Of a stretch of 64,000 nt of DNA, positions 50,615 through 59,710 are shown in pieces (the stretch's first letter is position 1; each line of letters opens with the position of its first letter). The position numbers and the translations under genes were made by a program. The stretch spans positions 62,001 to 126,000 of the forward strand of contig JADKIH010000025.1 of assembly GCA_016721305.1 (NCBI GenBank), given 5' to 3'. This DNA is from Bacteroidota bacterium (lineage in GTDB: Bacteria > Bacteroidota > Bacteroidia > AKYH767-A > 2013-40CM-41-45). Below the pieces are notes generated by a model. The model made no database searches. It saw only the letters and a program-made list of their open reading frames with translations, and was not told the origin of the DNA.

Positions 50615-50626
50615 ATATTGCAATAT
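50615..50626 (-). promoter_or_regulatory. Candidate ArsR operator
   Basis: The perfect palindrome ATATTGCAATAT lies 12 bp before the arsR ATG. On the minus strand it overlaps a TAATATTG word close to the TAnnTTTG -7 consensus, so bound repressor would block the promoter. Confidence 0.5.
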
Positions 50627-50799
50627 TACGATGAAGATTAACGAAGAGCAAGTGCTTATTCAAAATTCTTTTTTGAGTTGCAACATGCTTAAAAACAATA
50701 GCATACGAGGGAAATGAAGCACAATGTTCTCATAGTGTTTCACCTCCCGGCTTTTAAAAAATCGGTAAAAGTCGATTTGAGATTATGCTTGCTTTCCTG

Positions 50800-51723
50800 T
50801 TAAGGTTTAAAAATCACCACATCATAATTATAGGTGCTGAGTGGTGCAGAACCAACATTTGTGATGATCACATTATATGTGAGATCGGATGTAGAACTTA
50901 AATTCACTCCGGTAGGTTCCCAGACAATCGTATTATCGCCATAGCCGTTAGCATTATTTGAAATAACATTCACCGGCACAACAACACCGCCCGGCCCGGT
51001 CATACTCACATTTGCCGAAGCGAAATTTGCTCCCGGAATTCCAAACGACCAACGAGCAAATACAAGAGGCGCGGGGACGTATCCTTTAGGAGGATAAGCG
51101 ATGTAATCGGGAACAACAGAATTTGTATCATTTGAAGCAACATATAAAGCCATTGAATTATTGGTAGCACCATAGCTGAAACTTTGTTTGCGGGAATGTA
51201 AAATCCAACGACGATGTCCTACCATCTCATTTCCTGTTCCGAAGTCATTAATAAAGCCTGTGATAGATGCAGTGCCTGCAAATCCCAGGGCAATATTACT
51301 CGAAGAAGCACCCAAAGCACCTAATGAAGTGTAACAAGTCCATGTCGTAGGTGGATAGTGATTCAATTGATTATTCGCCGTCATCATCAGAGCTGTTTCT
51401 TGTTCCTGAGAGTACAAAGAAGCATCGAGCGTACACTCATCATTTAATCCAACCATTCTCCGAAAATAATTGATACGCTTAATCACCGCCGTATTCATAG
51501 CAGCCGAACACAATCCGGCCGTACAACTTGCCGTACTTCCTGTCCAGCCGGTACTGGTTACCGCCGTCCCAAGGTAGTTCGCATTATAGTCGTTCAACGC
51601 CACTTCTCTTGCCGTCGGATTTGAATTGCCGTCAGAAGGAGTCGTCTCGTCTTTCTTGCAGGAGCTTATCGAAAGGCCAGCAATGAATAGTAAAATGGTA
51701 ATTGCGTGTGTGTATTTTTTCAT
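50800..51723 (-). CDS. CAP-domain lipoprotein
   Basis: 307 residues from MKKYTHAITILLFIAG; a start two residues earlier (51729) is equally possible. The signal sequence ends in a lipobox (LSISSC) followed by a charged linker. The CAP (SCP/PR-1) domain shows INYFRRMVGLNDECTLDASL, a central NNQLNHYPP (first His) and SSNIALGFAG. The later His is in GHRRWILHSR. The C-terminus is a beta-sandwich (TYNVIITNVGSAPLSTYNYD). CAP proteins are found outside cells in many groups; the bacterial function is unclear. It stands alone. Confidence 0.85.
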   Translation of the reverse strand: MKKYTHAITILLFIAGLSISSCKKDETTPSDGNSNPTAREVALNDYNANYLGTAVTSTGWTGSTASCTAGLCSAAMNTAVIKRINYFRRMVGLNDECTLDASLYSQEQETALMMTANNQLNHYPPTTWTCYTSLGALGASSSNIALGFAGTASITGFINDFGTGNEMVGHRRWILHSRKQSFSYGATNNSMALYVASNDTNSVVPDYIAYPPKGYVPAPLVFARWSFGIPGANFASANVSMTGPGGVVVPVNVISNNANGYGDNTIVWEPTGVNLSSTSDLTYNVIITNVGSAPLSTYNYDVVIFKP

Positions 51724-51729
51724 CGTCAT

Positions 51730-52306
51730 ATTTTGGTTCTGAATGCAAGATAGGCGACATGGCAAACGACTTTTTGACTGAATTGAGGAATAAACTAACA
51801 CTCAAACCGACAAAACTTAAATGAGAAAACGCCTATTTCACACACGGAATTAGGCTTAAAACACGCGTCGGGCGCAGGTTTTGACGCTTCCGGAAACCGG
51901 CGAAAAACAGGACTTTTTGGGTAAAAATTCCGGGGCTTCCGTAGTTTCCACAATTAAATCGACAAAAGGGCTGTTTTTAAGCAAAAAACGGCCTTTTAAA
52001 AAACTGTAAGAACATGGATTTTTTTGCTAACTTTTTTCATTTCTACTTGATCTGACGAGTAGAATAGTGTTATTTTGCAGTCACACACGATTACAGTCCG
52101 CCACAGGCTGTTTTACTTTTTGAAATCCACCTGAGTGTAATAAGGCCCCCACACGTCGTATTACAATCAACTATAAATTCAATACTCTCTCTCAATCAAA
52201 CCGAAGATTTACGGTGCGTAGCTGTTTTTGCAGTTTTGCATACGTAGGGTTCGTATTTATTATTCACATCACTAACAATAGAATTATTATAACTCACTTA
52301 CACATC
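51730..52306. other. Divergent upstream gap of ~577 bp
   Basis: A TTG (52047), 21-bp spacer and TATTTTG (52071) resemble a promoter for the giant gene, leaving a leader of about 230 nt. No other feature is clear. Confidence 0.35.
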
Positions 52307-55300
52307 ATGAAAAATTTACTCGTGTTATTTGCAGTTTGCTTATTTACCTCACTCACACCAATGAGTGCACAGCAATTGCAGATGTCGGACTTCGTTCTCT
52401 TCGGAGGTAACGGAGCCAATCCGGGATGTACAGTACCCACTTCTCCCGGTTACGGAGTTCAACTTGGTTCGTCTTCTACCGTTAACGGTGGAGGTTCAAT
52501 CGGTAGCTACGTAATGGTCAAATCGCTTGGTACGACAAACGTTACCGGAAATATCTATTCCAACGGTACAGTTACCCTTAGTAACAACAACAGGGTTACC
52601 GGAAAGATCGCCGCAGCCAACTTAACGAATGCGAGCGGAACAATTTTTTCTGCCGGTACCGGAGCAAATTTCGGTGGCAATATTGATGTTAAGGGAAAAA
52701 TTGTAATCGGTGGCGGTACAGTTAGCGGTCAGGTAACTCACCCAAGCGGTACTACTTACAGTGGTCCAACTCCCGCAGGTGGTAATATGGTAGGAACACC
52801 TACTCTTCCAACACTTCCGGCATTGCCCGCAGTTACTACTTTCCCTGCAGGTGGATCAACGAACATTTCAAGCACAACGAGCATCGGTCCGGGATCATAC
52901 AACAAAATAATGTTGAATGGTAACAAAACTGTTACGCTTGCCGGTCCCGGTGTTTATGTTTTCAATTCAATTAAAAACTCCGGATCCAACTTCAATAAGC
53001 TAGTATTCGATTTTCAGAATAATGCTACGGGAGCATTCTATATCTACGTTCATGGTGACGTTGATTTCAATAAGCTGAATGTTGACTTGATCAATGGCGG
53101 ATCTGCTTCCAGAATTTACACCGAAGTACATGGTAACGGTTCAGGTAACAGTTCATCTTTCTCATGGATTCTTGGTAACGGTACAAACAGCGGTCGTAAC
53201 TCAGAATGGTACGGTACGGTTTACGCACCTTATGCAGCCATCTGTGTAAGCAGCGGTACTTGTACATCAAATATCACAGGTGCTTTATGGAGCGGTACGC
53301 AGGTAAACGTACTGTGCGGTTCAATCATCGTTTATTCTCCTTTTATCCAGTGTACAAATCCAAGTGCAAATGCAGGTGTCGATAAAGTTCTGAACTGCTC
53401 AACTACTTCTGTTCAGCTTTCAGGAACAGGCAGTGCAGGTATGACATATAGCTGGACAGTATCAAACGGTGGAAACATCACAAGCGGCGGAGCAACACTC
53501 ACACCAACTGTGAATGCAGCCGGTACATATATTTTGAAGGTTACAAATCCAAATGGCGGTTGTTCTTCAACCGATACAGTTGTTGTTACTTCAAACACAT
53601 TATCTCCTGATGCAAACGCAGGAAATGATGCAGTTTTAAATTGCTCAGTTACTTCATTACAACTTTCAGGATCGTCTGCTACTGCAGGTGCTACGTACAG
53701 CTGGACTCCAACTAATGGTGGTAACATCACAGGAGGTGGAAACACTCTTTCTCCTAGCATTGATGCTGCAGGTACATACACACTTACCGTTACAAATCCG
53801 GCAAATGGTTGTTCTACCTCTGATGTCGTTTCTGTAACTTCAAACACGACAGCACCTGATGCTGACGCAGGAAATACCGCAACATTAAACTGTGTTGTTT
53901 CTCAGGTAACTCTTCAAGGAAGTTCATCAACTGCAGGAGCTCAATTCAGCTGGAGCGGTGGCAACATCCTTTCTGATGGAAGCACCGATCATCCTACAGT
54001 TGATGCTGCAGTAACATATACATTGACAGTTACTGATCCATCGAATGGTTGTACATCGTCAGATCAGACAAGTGTTAATTCAGATCTTACAGCTCCTTCT
54101 GTTGATGCAGGCTTCGATGCTACACTTACATGTTCTGCAACGCAAGTTGCTCTTCACGGAAGCTCAGCAACTCCAAATGCACAATTTAGCTGGACAGGTG
54201 GAAATATTTTAACGAATGCTGCCGTTGCAGGAATCGATGTTGACTTAGCAGCCGCTTACACATTAACTGTTACAGACCCTTCAAACGGTTGTACAGCATC
54301 TGATGTAGCAGACGTATTCCTCAACAATACAATTCCTTCAGTAAACGCAGGTGCCGATGTGGCAACTGATTGCAATAATCCTGATGCATATTTCACGGCA
54401 ACAACTTCAGCTGTAAATCCACAGTTTGCATGGTCGACTTACGGAAAAGGTTTCATCGTCGATGGCGCTTTATCTCAGACTGTTCATGCAAACAACGGTG
54501 GTAATTACATCGTTTTAGTAACAGATCTTTCAAATGGCTGTTCAGCAAAAGACACAGCTTACGTTAACTTCACACCATGTATCTACCCTGGTTACCCACC
54601 ACCGGATAGCGGAAAGACTCGTGACCTTATCGGTTCAGAGTTGAATTCTCTTTTCCACAATTTCGGTGCAGTGAACGATACGGCCGGAAGCATCTTCATG
54701 CTCAATCAGGATAGCGTGTACATTGAGGTAATTGCACTTCAAGGTCAGTATTCGACATTGCTTGCATTATTGCTTCAGCAGGATTACGGTATGACGGATA
54801 CTGTTGACAATGGACCAAACACATTGATCATTACCGGTAAATTCCCGATTGCAAATCTTATTCGTCTCGACAGTCTTCCGAATCTGATCGACTACTGTCG
54901 TCCGGTATTCCCTCCTATCGTAACTGCCGGTTTAACAACAACAGCAGGTGATCATGCACTTTCGGCAGACTTTGCTCGTAATGGATACAAAGTAGAAGGT
55001 GAAGGAGTAAAAATTGGTGTTATTTCAAATAGCTACAATACTATATCCGGTAATCCGGCTCAAACCGACGTTGTGAATGGCGACCTACCCGGAACAGGAA
55101 ATCCAAACGGATTGAATTCTGCAGTTCATGTATTGAAAGAGTATCCATACGGTCGTCAGAGTGATGAAGGACGTGCGATGCTTCAGATCGTTCATGACAT
55201 TGCTCCAAAAGCAGATTTAGCATTCCGCACTGGATTTATCAGCGCAGGTGATTTTGCACAAGGTATTCGTCAGTTAAAACAAGATGGCTGTAATGTTATC

Positions 55301-58300
55301 GTTGATGACGTAACCTATATCACTGAGCCATTCTTCGACGACGGTGTTGTTTCAAAAGCTGTCGATGAAGTAAAAAATCAAGGTGTAACTTATTTCACTG
55401 CTGCAGGTAACTACGGTAAGAAATCATACGAATCAAACTTCAATGCTCATGTTGCTCCACCGGCAGTACCGGGTATGGCACACGACTTTGGTGGTGGCGA
55501 TATCTTCCAGTCTCTTTCTTTGACACCGGGAACATATACAATCGTTCTCCAGTGGCAAGATTCAATTTATTCATTAGGTCAGACACAAACAGGTACATCA
55601 AACGACTTGGATATTTATCTGACTAATGATAACGGACAAACACTTTTCGGATTCAACCGTGATAACACCGGTGGTGATCCATTGGAAGTGTTGCCATTTA
55701 CAGTAACGCAAAACACAACTACTAATATCTTGGTAACACGTGAGAATGGTAGCGGTGGAGTTCGTTTCAAATACGTGGTGTTCCGTGGAGAACTTACAAT
55801 TAACGAGCACGTAAACGGAAATTCAACTATCGTAGGTCAGGCAAATGCTGCCGGCGCTATTACAGTGGGAGCCGTATTATATTCAAACACTCCTGCTTTC
55901 GGTGTTAATCCTCCGACAGTAGCGACATTCTCTTCAGTAGGTGGAACACCGGTAAATGGTGTTGTTCGTCCGAAACCTGATTTCTGTGCACCGAATGGTG
56001 GTAACACTACAGTAAACATGGGCGGTCCGAATATCGACGGTGATGCATTCTTCAACTTCTTCGGAACATCGGCAGCAGCTCCTCACGCAGCAGCCGTAGC
56101 CGGATTGTTGATTGAGGCGAAAAAGAAATTCTACAACGAAGTTCTTTCTCCGGATCAGGTTCGTTCTATCATGAGCAGTACAGCTTTGGATATGGGCTCA
56201 CCGGGTTTTGATGATTCAACAGGTCACGGTTTTGTTCGTGCCGACGAAGCAATGGCAACATTCGCTGCGCCGACTCCGGAAATTACAAGCCTCAATTTAC
56301 CGACTCCGACAACTACTCCGGGCTTACAATCGTTCACTGTAAATGTTGGCGGTAACTATTTGAATCAGCAATCAGTGATCTTGTTCCGTGGCGTTCCGCT
56401 TCCTACAACAATCCTGAACTCTTCAACTGCTGAAGCATTTATTCCGACATTTACAGGTAACCCTCCGATTCAGGTTTACACTCCTCCGATTACTCCGGCA
56501 GGAACTGACGGTGGTTACTCTGATTCATTATTCTTCTTTACTCCGGTTAAGAAGGCTATCAAAGTTATTGCAGACAACAAGTCGAAGAAATTCGGTGAAG
56601 AATTGCCTGCTTTCACAGCTACTGTGTTAGTCGACAATCAACCATTGGCTTCTTCAGGCTTAACATTGACTGATATCGGACTGGATCAAATTCTCTACAC
56701 AAGCTCAGCTACAAGCTCAAGCAATGTAGCATTGTACTTCATCCACCCTTCGATGACAGCACTCGATCCTGCAAACGCCCACGACATTGCTTTAATGGAA
56801 CAATACACTTACACATTTGTGGATGGTTTATTGTCTGTTGAAAAAATGCCGCTTGTGATTACACCGCAAGACCAAACAGTTACTTATGGTGATGCGTTAG
56901 ACCCGATTCAATTCGATTACAACTTCGACAATTCAAATATCAATCCGTCTGATCTGCCTGCATTCGTCAATGCAATTCAAACAGAACACTCATCAAATCT
57001 GAGCGACGCACTTGGCTTACTCGACGACAAACGTTTGGTAAACGGTCGTGCTATTGTGAATGCAGATCTTGCAAGCATGAGCTTCCTCGTAAGCGGTCGT
57101 GCAATTGTTAACGGTCGTGCGATTGTAAATGGTCGTGCGATTGTGAATGGTGTTGAAACGAACGCAGGTACTTCAACAGTTGTTGATCTTGCCAACGAAT
57201 CAATCTTTAACTATCAACTTGACTCAGCAGTTACGACGTTGGTAAATGGTCGCGCTATTGTGAATGGTCGCGCCATTGTAAACGGTCGTGCAATTGTAAA
57301 CGGTCGTGCCATCGTAAACGGTCGCGCTATTGTAAATGGTGAAACAGTTAACGATACAACAAACGAAAATCTCGTTGTCATCCTCGACGACGCCGATGTA
57401 AACGCTCCTGCTGATGATTCACTGACTGATTACAAGTCTATCAATCTCGTTTCAGGTTTAGAAGAAGGTGAACACGCAATTGTTCCGGGCGCATATTTGT
57501 CCGACAACTTCGACATCTCTTACAATCTTGGTAAACTCACTGTAATACCTGCAACTCTTACAGTAAAAGCTCACGATGCATCTTCTGTTTATGGAACAGA
57601 TCCTTCATTCGATGCTACGGTAAGCGGCTTCCAGTATGAAGATAACTTAGCGAACACTATTTCTGGCGACGCTACTTATTCTCTGCTTGATGCCTCTAGC
57701 AACTCTGTACCTACTACACAAGTTCCGGCCGGTACGTTTACGATTGTGCCTTCTGATCTTCAGTTTGTGAAGAATCCACCGAACTATACAGTTGTATACG
57801 AAAACGGAAATCTCACAATGGATAAAGCAGATTTAGATGTTACGGCCGACGATCAGGTTAAAGTTTACGGAGAAAATAATCCGGCTCTGACAATCTCTTA
57901 CAACGGATTCAAATTCCAGGATGATGCAAACGCGATTACCGTTCCGTCTATCAGCACAAGCGCTGATGCAAATTCAGGTGCAGGTGATTATGCAATTACC
58001 CTTTCAGGTGGAATTGCCGATAACTACAATTTGATTCTCCACAATGGCAACTTGCATGTTGGCAAAGCAACGATTACAGCGAAAGCCGATAATAAGCAAC
58101 GTCAGTATGGAAGTCAGAATCCGGCATTCAATATCATTTATTCTTCATTTGTGGGTAACGACGATGCTTCAACTGCATTCTCGACTTTACCAACTGCTAG
58201 CACTTCAGCTACGCAATTGTCGAATGTTGGAACATATGATATCGTGGTTTCAGGTGGAAGTTCAAACAACTACATCATCGTTCCGGAAAATGGAACACTG

Positions 58301-59419
58301 ACGATCACGAAAGCACCATTGACGGCAAAAGCAGATAATCAAACGAAAGTATTTGGTTCAGCGAATCCGGCCCTTACAATTTCATACACCGGATTCTTGA
58401 ATCAGGATAATGCGTCTTCTATCGTTCCACCTACTGCTTCAACAACAGCTACAGGTCTATCAGCAGTTGGCTCATATCCTATTACACTGAGCGGCGGTTC
58501 TTCAGACAATTACACATTGACATTGACAAACGGAACACTCACGATTACAAAAGCAACAATTGTTTGTACGGCAAATGATAAGTCGATGAACAAAGGTGCT
58601 TCGTATCCTACGTACACTTCCACAATTACAGGATTTGTACAGGGCGCCAACAACACTGTTGTAAGCGGACCAACTTACACGATTACTCCGGGTTGTTCAG
58701 GTGCTGCAGGTGTTTACACAATTACTCCTTCTTGTCTCGTATTGTCGAATACAGCCAACTATAATGTGACTTATGTAACAGGTAAGCTTTACATCAATCC
58801 AAAAGGGACAGGTGCACAAAAGATTGTTGCATCAGTTACTTGTATTGATTCACTTATCGGTGACCCATCAGGTTACAAATATGTAGCACACTTCAAATAC
58901 ACAAATTCGAACGCTACAGCATTGATGGTTCCTGTTGGTACAAACAACAGCTTAACTTCTACCGGAGCATTCAGTGGAACACAAGCTATCGTATTCAATA
59001 GCGGAACAGGCACATTTGATGTGAAGTTTACATCAGGAACAATCACTTGGACGATCAAGACTTACCAGGGAAGTACACTTACTACTTCTACGGCTTCTGC
59101 AAGTCCGAGTACATTACGTTGTTCAACCGCTCGTTTCTCCGGATTAGCTTCAACACCTGAAGAAGAATCGACAGAAGAGTTCAATGTATATCCGAATCCG
59201 GTTCTTGACCGTGTGAACATCGAATCATCTGAGCGCATCATTTCTGCTCAGGATGTAATCATCACCGATGTTACCGGTAAAGTATTCCAGACAAATGCTA
59301 TCTACACTCAAAGCGAAAATGGCATCCAACTCGATCTTTCAGCGATGAAACCGGGCGCATACTTCATCCGCGTTCAGACTGAAAATTCGTTCAGAGTGTT
59401 CAATGTGATTAAGCAATAA
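52307..59419 (+). CDS. Giant T9SS protein: Ig-like repeats, subtilase-fold domain, GRAIVN repeats, MBG domains
   Basis: 2370 residues from MKNLLVLFAVCLFTSLTPM; the extension to 52214 is rejected. Order: signal peptide; a glycine/asparagine-rich beta-helix-like domain (20-360); five ~77-residue Ig/PKD-like repeats (about 355-760); a linker; a subtilase-fold domain (about 895-1290); then six or so MBG domains (about 1420-2165, e.g. YGENNPALTISYNGF); a GRAIVN peptide repeat inside them (about 1575-1680); and a T9SS type A domain (EFNVYPNPVLDRVNIES). In the subtilase domain Ser1255 is present (FGTSAAAPHAAAVAG), but the usual Asp position reads Asn908 (GVISNSYN) and the His position reads Glu954 (SDEGRAMLQIVHDIAP). 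It is likely a surface adhesin with a divergent or inactive protease. The frame is intact for 7.1 kb. Confidence 0.9.
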   Translation: MKNLLVLFAVCLFTSLTPMSAQQLQMSDFVLFGGNGANPGCTVPTSPGYGVQLGSSSTVNGGGSIGSYVMVKSLGTTNVTGNIYSNGTVTLSNNNRVTGKIAAANLTNASGTIFSAGTGANFGGNIDVKGKIVIGGGTVSGQVTHPSGTTYSGPTPAGGNMVGTPTLPTLPALPAVTTFPAGGSTNISSTTSIGPGSYNKIMLNGNKTVTLAGPGVYVFNSIKNSGSNFNKLVFDFQNNATGAFYIYVHGDVDFNKLNVDLINGGSASRIYTEVHGNGSGNSSSFSWILGNGTNSGRNSEWYGTVYAPYAAICVSSGTCTSNITGALWSGTQVNVLCGSIIVYSPFIQCTNPSANAGVDKVLNCSTTSVQLSGTGSAGMTYSWTVSNGGNITSGGATLTPTVNAAGTYILKVTNPNGGCSSTDTVVVTSNTLSPDANAGNDAVLNCSVTSLQLSGSSATAGATYSWTPTNGGNITGGGNTLSPSIDAAGTYTLTVTNPANGCSTSDVVSVTSNTTAPDADAGNTATLNCVVSQVTLQGSSSTAGAQFSWSGGNILSDGSTDHPTVDAAVTYTLTVTDPSNGCTSSDQTSVNSDLTAPSVDAGFDATLTCSATQVALHGSSATPNAQFSWTGGNILTNAAVAGIDVDLAAAYTLTVTDPSNGCTASDVADVFLNNTIPSVNAGADVATDCNNPDAYFTATTSAVNPQFAWSTYGKGFIVDGALSQTVHANNGGNYIVLVTDLSNGCSAKDTAYVNFTPCIYPGYPPPDSGKTRDLIGSELNSLFHNFGAVNDTAGSIFMLNQDSVYIEVIALQGQYSTLLALLLQQDYGMTDTVDNGPNTLIITGKFPIANLIRLDSLPNLIDYCRPVFPPIVTAGLTTTAGDHALSADFARNGYKVEGEGVKIGVISNSYNTISGNPAQTDVVNGDLPGTGNPNGLNSAVHVLKEYPYGRQSDEGRAMLQIVHDIAPKADLAFRTGFISAGDFAQGIRQLKQDGCNVIVDDVTYITEPFFDDGVVSKAVDEVKNQGVTYFTAAGNYGKKSYESNFNAHVAPPAVPGMAHDFGGGDIFQSLSLTPGTYTIVLQWQDSIYSLGQTQTGTSNDLDIYLTNDNGQTLFGFNRDNTGGDPLEVLPFTVTQNTTTNILVTRENGSGGVRFKYVVFRGELTINEHVNGNSTIVGQANAAGAITVGAVLYSNTPAFGVNPPTVATFSSVGGTPVNGVVRPKPDFCAPNGGNTTVNMGGPNIDGDAFFNFFGTSAAAPHAAAVAGLLIEAKKKFYNEVLSPDQVRSIMSSTALDMGSPGFDDSTGHGFVRADEAMATFAAPTPEITSLNLPTPTTTPGLQSFTVNVGGNYLNQQSVILFRGVPLPTTILNSSTAEAFIPTFTGNPPIQVYTPPITPAGTDGGYSDSLFFFTPVKKAIKVIADNKSKKFGEELPAFTATVLVDNQPLASSGLTLTDIGLDQILYTSSATSSSNVALYFIHPSMTALDPANAHDIALMEQYTYTFVDGLLSVEKMPLVITPQDQTVTYGDALDPIQFDYNFDNSNINPSDLPAFVNAIQTEHSSNLSDALGLLDDKRLVNGRAIVNADLASMSFLVSGRAIVNGRAIVNGRAIVNGVETNAGTSTVVDLANESIFNYQLDSAVTTLVNGRAIVNGRAIVNGRAIVNGRAIVNGRAIVNGETVNDTTNENLVVILDDADVNAPADDSLTDYKSINLVSGLEEGEHAIVPGAYLSDNFDISYNLGKLTVIPATLTVKAHDASSVYGTDPSFDATVSGFQYEDNLANTISGDATYSLLDASSNSVPTTQVPAGTFTIVPSDLQFVKNPPNYTVVYENGNLTMDKADLDVTADDQVKVYGENNPALTISYNGFKFQDDANAITVPSISTSADANSGAGDYAITLSGGIADNYNLILHNGNLHVGKATITAKADNKQRQYGSQNPAFNIIYSSFVGNDDASTAFSTLPTASTSATQLSNVGTYDIVVSGGSSNNYIIVPENGTLTITKAPLTAKADNQTKVFGSANPALTISYTGFLNQDNASSIVPPTASTTATGLSAVGSYPITLSGGSSDNYTLTLTNGTLTITKATIVCTANDKSMNKGASYPTYTSTITGFVQGANNTVVSGPTYTITPGCSGAAGVYTITPSCLVLSNTANYNVTYVTGKLYINPKGTGAQKIVASVTCIDSLIGDPSGYKYVAHFKYTNSNATALMVPVGTNNSLTSTGAFSGTQAIVFNSGTGTFDVKFTSGTITWTIKTYQGSTLTTSTASASPSTLRCSTARFSGLASTPEEESTEEFNVYPNPVLDRVNIESSERIISAQDVIITDVTGKVFQTNAIYTQSENGIQLDLSAMKPGAYFIRVQTENSFRVFNVIKQ
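57034..57345 (+). repeat. In-frame GRAIVN hexapeptide repeat
   Basis: Nine copies of GRAIVN in two blocks (four near 57046-57150, five at 57247-57336), separated by a 30-residue non-repeat stretch. Codons for each residue vary between copies (GCT/GCC/GCA/GCG, ATT/ATC, GTA/GTG/GTT, AAT/AAC), so the peptide rather than the DNA is conserved. Confidence 0.9.
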
Positions 59420-59447
59420 TATTATCTCGTCTAACCGAAGACAAAGG

Positions 59448-59477
59448 AAGGGTCGCTCGAAAGGGTGGCCCTTTTTT
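59448..59477 (+). terminator. Terminator of the giant T9SS protein gene
   Basis: AAGGGTCGCTC and GGGTGGCCCTT pair around a GAAA loop (with G-T pairs) and are followed by TTTT. Confidence 0.85.
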
Positions 59478-59478
59478 A

Positions 59479-59636
59479 GTAAGTTGTAAGTAGTAAGTTG
59501 CCTTATTGTATAGTTATGTTTTTCTACCACAAGGACACGAGGATTGTGAGAATCACGAGAGCCTTGTGATCCTCACAAACCTCGTGTCCTTGTGGTAAAA
59601 AAGAGCCCCCAGTACTTACTACTTACTACTTACTGA
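59479..59636. repeat. Nested hairpin: AGTAAGT outer arms around a CACGAG-type inner hairpin
   Basis: Outer arms GTAAGTTGTAAGTAGTAAG (59479-59500) and ACTTACTACTTACTACTTAC (59613-59634) are complementary. Inside, TACCACAAGGACACGAGG (59524) pairs with CCTCGTGTCCTTGTGGTA (59581-59598), with a smaller CACGAG / GATCCTCAC stem within. The two families also occur separately at 48388 and 2350. Confidence 0.88.
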
Positions 59637-59710
59637 ATAAAATTCCTCCCCACCCCCTGCCAACTTATCCCTTTTTTAGTATTTTCCATCCGGTTTTCGA
59701 CCCCACATAT

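Noticed and set aside
53413..53847. 144-codon minus-strand frame
   Set aside because: Shadow of the Ig-like repeats of the giant T9SS protein; its regularity comes from the coding strand.
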